Part shown: piece by piece, positions 60,820 to 64,000 of the stretch | Layout of the letters: the number at the start of each line of letters is the position of its first letter | How positions within the stretch are numbered: position 1 is the stretch's first letter | Translations under genes and position numbers: made by a program | The notes under the pieces: model-generated | Seen by the model: the letters and a program-made list of their open reading frames with translations, nothing else | Told to the model about the DNA's origin: nothing | The model's database searches: none | From: Nocardia altamirensis NBRC 108246 | GTDB lineage: Bacteria; Actinomycetota; Actinomycetes; Mycobacteriales; Mycobacteriaceae | NCBI RefSeq assembly: GCF_001612685.1 | Contig: NZ_BDAY01000018.1 | Coordinates: 29,776-93,775 of the forward strand | Direction of reading: 5' to 3' | DNA: 64,000 nt

Positions 60820-63800
60820 ATGCGCGACGAACAATCGACCGGTAGTTCCGAGATCGCCGCGTTGGCGCAGCGGGTCGAGACAGCTCGCGGGAAATTGCCG
60901 CTGCAGCATGATTCCGCGCTTTTCGAGGTGATGTCCGAAGGGGAGATCGCGGCGGAACGCGAACTCGCGGAATGGGTTCGGGCCCAGCGGCGCAAGCAGC
61001 GGCGGCGGGCGGTCGAGGAAGAGCTGGCCGCCGAGAAGCGAGACCGGCAGAGCTCGGCGAACATTCGACGAGCCGACGAGGCAGACGCGCGCTGGCATCG
61101 GCGAGCGCTCGCGGCCCGGCGGCGGGTGTCCAGCGAGGATGCGCGGCTGGCGCAGCTGTATAAGCGGGCCGAATGGTCGTCGCGGGCACTGATCGCCGTC
61201 GTCGTGCTCGGCATGGTGTGGGCCGGTGTCAACGTGCAGCACAACCTGGTGCCGAGCGGCGACATGTCCGACCCGCTGTACTGGTTGAGCTACGGCATCG
61301 AAGCGATGATCTCGATCCCGATCATCACCATCATGGTCGCCGCGACCACCGCAGCCCGCTGGGGACGCGAACTGGCCCGCGGCAAGGTGATCTTCTTCGA
61401 AACCGCACTGCTCGGCACCACCATCGCGCTCAACGCAGGCCCACATCTGGCCTCCGGCGCCTACGGCCGCGCCGCCGAATACGCGATCGCCCCCGTGATG
61501 GTCGGCGTCGTGATCTGGTTGCACGCTTGGGTTTCCGCGCGGTACGCGCTGCTCATCGACGGAGCGCCGGTAGTCGACCACGAGCCGGTGCGCCGGGTCA
61601 ACGCGGAACGCGATGCGCGCATCGGGATGACTCTCGACATGTCGACCAACCAGTGGGTGCTCGGCCGTGCGGAGGACGATCGATTTTCGCCGACGTACGG
61701 CGACGCGAGCCGGGGTATGCCCCCGGCAGGAACGCGATCCGACCACGATCCAGGCGCGGCGGAACAGCTCGAGCACGCCGACCTTCCGGCAAGCAACGGG
61801 CATGCGGTGCCATCGTTCTCCACCAACACGACCGACCTCCCTCACGTCCCCGCGTTCCCGCGCACCGTGTCGGAGCATGCCCACCCGACGACCAACGGCC
61901 ACGCGGCGCATACGTTTTCGGACACCACCGCGCACCAGCTGCCCGGCGAGCCGATAACTACCGACAACGTCGCCAGCAGCGGACATGCGGGTCGAACCTT
62001 CCCCCGTGACCTCATGCACCAGTCGCTCGGCGAGCCAATGACTACCGACAACGTCGGCACCAACGGACATTCCGGTTCGCCCCTTCCAGGTCACCTCATG
62101 CACCCGCTGCCGGGCGAGCCCGCGACCAGCATCGAAGACGCCGCCAATGGCCGTGCGGGGCAGGCGTTCCCTGACGACATCTCCCACCGGACCAACGGAC
62201 ATTCGCCTCGCACCAGCCAGCCATCAGAAGACGCCCGCGCAACGGCCAACGGACTTGCGGACCGGTCATTCCCGCGTGACACCGCGCAGCAGCCGTCCGA
62301 CGAACCCGCGACGAGCGACAAGAACGCGACCAACGGGTATCCGGGACAGTCGTTCTCGGACAGTCGGGCGGCAGCGTCTAGGAATACCGCCCAGCAGATC
62401 AGCGGGCACTCGCACACCAGCCAGCCAACGGAAGACGCCAGCGCAGTGACCAACGGGCATGCGGGCCGGTCGTTCCCACCTGACACCGCGCAGCAGCCGT
62501 CCGACGAACCCGCGACAAGCGACAAGAACGCGACCAACGGGCATCCGGGACAGTCGTTCTCGGACAGTCGGGCGGCAGCGTCTGGGCATACCGCCCACCA
62601 GACCAATGGGCACTCGCACACCAGCCAGCCAACGGAAGACGCTCACCCGACGGCCAACGGCCACGCCGCGCGTTTCGTACCAGGTGAAGGCCGTCGCCTC
62701 GCGGACGAGCTCATCGCCGTCGAGTCGGACCAGCACACCTCCAACGATCCAGTGTCTCAGCCATTCTCGGCCGCCAACGGGCATCCGCTGCCGATAACTG
62801 CCCACGGCACGCAGCACGACGGTGCCTCCTCGACCAATGGGCATGCCGTGCAGCCATTTCCGTTCGATCAGCCAAATGGCAGGACGGACAGGGACGATGT
62901 GCAGGCGCCGCCGAGCATGGCATTCGTCGTCGACGAAGCGTCGGCGACGCCCGACGCACGCACCGCAAGGAACGGCTACAACGGCGGCGACCGCGCCGCA
63001 ACCAACGGCCACAACGGACACGAGCGCACCCCAACCAACGGCCACAACGGAGACCAGCGCGCCGCAACCAACGGCCACAACGGGGCCGACCGCGCCGCAA
63101 CCAACGATCACAACGGAGATGAGCGCACGCCAACCAACGGCCACTCCGGAGACCAGCGCGCCGCAACCAACGGCCACAACGGGGGCGACCGCGCCGCAAC
63201 TAGCGATCACAACGGAGATGAGCGCACCGCAGCGAATGGCCGCACCGGGGAGGGGCGCGCATCGGTGAATGGCCGCTGGAACAACGGGGTATCCGGTGAC
63301 GGCGCGCCAACTAATGGCAATGCGGCGAACGGGCGGGTGCTGTCGACGAATGGGAGCGCCGGGCCGAAAAATAATACTGTCCAGCAGTTTCCGCTGAGTG
63401 AGGCATCGCGCGAGCGGCAACGGACCGAACCCACCGCTGCGGCGGACACCCCGCTCGGCGACGAGCCACAGGAGCCTCACCCTGGTGACCCCATTCGCAA
63501 GGCTGCCGCGACGATCGCCGACACCGTAGCCCAGGCGATCTCGGGCGACACCGGCTCCCGGCCTGCCACCGCACGGGGCAAGTCGCCCGCCGCCAGCGCC
63601 GGTCGCATCAGCGATGCCGAGATCGAACAGCTGGTGTTCGACGAGGTCCTCGCCCCGCCCGGGCCTCGACCGCGCCTCGAGCCCGCCCGACCTGCCGAGC
63701 CAGTGCGAGTGGCCGCGGCCACCCGCGTCGTCCCCGAACCACCCCCCGTCGCCGAACTCGACGACGAGGACCTGGACGACGAAGACGACGAAGACATCCT

Positions 63801-64000
63801 CGACGAGGACAACGAAATCTCGGCCATCGCCCGTGAAATCGTCCGCCGCCGGTGGTCGAACCTGCCGGTCGAGCAACTCGCCGAAATCCTGGTACTCGCC
63901 GACGAATCCTGGCCCACCCCCGGCATCGCCAACGAAGTAGGCGTATCGCGGGCAGCCGTGTCCCGCGCACTGGAAGCCGCCATCAAAGTCCGCAGGCCCT
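60820..64000 (+). CDS. DUF2637-type membrane protein with long repeat region, 3' end outside the window
   Basis: An open frame of 1060 codons runs from the ATG at 60820 (M-R-D-E-Q-S-T-G-S-S, with GGAAGG upstream) to the right edge without a stop. Residues 1-120 are charged and helical. Residues 120-240 hold about four membrane segments around S-I-P-I-I-T-I-M-V-A-A-T-T-A-A-R-W-G, typical of DUF2637 proteins. Residues 290-830 are low-complexity repeats rich in Asn, Gly, His, Thr and Asp. An acidic stretch follows near 985-1000 (D-D-E-D-L-D-D-E-D-D-E-D). The visible end has a helix-turn-helix-like segment, I-A-N-E-V-G-V-S-R-A-A-V-S-R-A-L. DUF2637 proteins are found in actinobacteria and some plasmids, and the function is unknown. 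Confidence 0.75.
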   Translation, partial: MRDEQSTGSSEIAALAQRVETARGKLPLQHDSALFEVMSEGEIAAERELAEWVRAQRRKQRRRAVEEELAAEKRDRQSSANIRRADEADARWHRRALAARRRVSSEDARLAQLYKRAEWSSRALIAVVVLGMVWAGVNVQHNLVPSGDMSDPLYWLSYGIEAMISIPIITIMVAATTAARWGRELARGKVIFFETALLGTTIALNAGPHLASGAYGRAAEYAIAPVMVGVVIWLHAWVSARYALLIDGAPVVDHEPVRRVNAERDARIGMTLDMSTNQWVLGRAEDDRFSPTYGDASRGMPPAGTRSDHDPGAAEQLEHADLPASNGHAVPSFSTNTTDLPHVPAFPRTVSEHAHPTTNGHAAHTFSDTTAHQLPGEPITTDNVASSGHAGRTFPRDLMHQSLGEPMTTDNVGTNGHSGSPLPGHLMHPLPGEPATSIEDAANGRAGQAFPDDISHRTNGHSPRTSQPSEDARATANGLADRSFPRDTAQQPSDEPATSDKNATNGYPGQSFSDSRAAASRNTAQQISGHSHTSQPTEDASAVTNGHAGRSFPPDTAQQPSDEPATSDKNATNGHPGQSFSDSRAAASGHTAHQTNGHSHTSQPTEDAHPTANGHAARFVPGEGRRLADELIAVESDQHTSNDPVSQPFSAANGHPLPITAHGTQHDGASSTNGHAVQPFPFDQPNGRTDRDDVQAPPSMAFVVDEASATPDARTARNGYNGGDRAATNGHNGHERTPTNGHNGDQRAATNGHNGADRAATNDHNGDERTPTNGHSGDQRAATNGHNGGDRAATSDHNGDERTAANGRTGEGRASVNGRWNNGVSGDGAPTNGNAANGRVLSTNGSAGPKNNTVQQFPLSEASRERQRTEPTAAADTPLGDEPQEPHPGDPIRKAAATIADTVAQAISGDTGSRPATARGKSPAASAGRISDAEIEQLVFDEVLAPPGPRPRLEPARPAEPVRVAAATRVVPEPPPVAELDDEDLDDEDDEDILDEDNEISAIAREIVRRRWSNLPVEQLAEILVLADESWPTPGIANEVGVSRAAVSRALEAAIKVRRP
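62278..62685 (+). repeat. coding tandem duplication, 204-bp period
   Basis: Two consecutive copies of a segment of about 68 codons, each with D-T-A-Q-Q-P-S-D-E-P-A-T-S-D-K-N-A-T-N and S-F-S-D-S-R-A-A-A-S. For example, the codons for D-T-A-Q-Q start at 62278 and again at 62482. The second copy is less complete at its end. Confidence 0.7.
62971..63267 (+). repeat. coding 33-bp tandem repeats (11-residue unit)
   Basis: About nine copies of an 11-residue unit of the form N-G-H-N-G-D-(E/Q)-R-(A/T)-(A/P)-T in the DUF2637 protein. The copies alternate in a higher-order pattern (DQRAAT, ADRAAT, DERTPT). Confidence 0.8.

Noticed and set aside
62971..63267. Regular 33-bp repeats that could suggest a CRISPR array
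   Set aside because: There are no unique spacers between the units, the repeats are contiguous and stay in one open reading frame, and no cas gene is near.

Overview
The window looks like a chromosomal segment of a high-GC mycolic-acid actinomycete, most likely Nocardia. The evidence is dense G+C-rich coding, ribosomal proteins that read like those of mycobacteria and nocardiae, two sets of type VII secretion (ESX/WXG100) style proteins, and a nocobactin-type siderophore locus with IdeR/DmdR-like iron boxes. The species cannot be fixed from sequence alone.

Layout. (1) 1-10200, minus strand: the spc ribosomal-protein operon, in order rplN-rplX-rplE-rpsN, then rpsH-rplF-rplR-rpsE-rpmD-rplO, then secY-adk-map. 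It is interrupted between rpsN and rpsH by about 3.7 kb. This insert carries a small unknown gene (+), two WXG100-like proteins, a 487-residue protein with a C-terminal R-S-E ADP-ribosyltransferase toxin domain, and a 67-residue candidate immunity protein. Two imperfect 63-bp copies of a hairpin repeat lie at its ends, and each half of the ribosomal operon has a copy of the same promoter motif. (2) 10300-14480: two tandem M13 metallopeptidase lipoproteins. (3) 14526-16345: an EspC-like protein and a repeat-rich WXG-type substrate. (4) 16599-24110: an NTF2-like protein, a ferric-siderophore binding protein, four tandem DUF6545-type membrane proteins (one broken) and a DHA2 MFS transporter. (5) 24197-55530: the siderophore region, described below. 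(6) 55682-64000: a lipase-like hydrolase, a small protein, an F420/PPOX-type protein, a glycolipid-binding-domain protein, an RluA pseudouridine synthase, a CPBP protease and the start of a large DUF2637 repeat protein.

How the siderophore genes fit together (inference from domains). A T-Cy-A-T NRPS would build a hydroxyphenyl-oxazoline from an aryl acid and Ser/Thr. A stand-alone SagB-type dehydrogenase is a candidate for oxidising it to an oxazole. NbtG-like lysine N6-hydroxylase plus a formyltransferase would supply N6-formyl-N6-hydroxylysine. A KS protein and an AT-KR-ACP-methyltransferase protein would make the beta-hydroxy acyl part. NRPSs C-A-T-E and C-A-T-C-T would join the two lysines. 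Uptake would use two binding proteins, an IrtA/IrtB-type ABC pair and a separate SIP-type reductase. Eight iron boxes tie most of these units into one iron-starvation regulon. Salicylate synthase, salicylate-AMP ligase and an MbtH protein are not in the window and must be encoded elsewhere.
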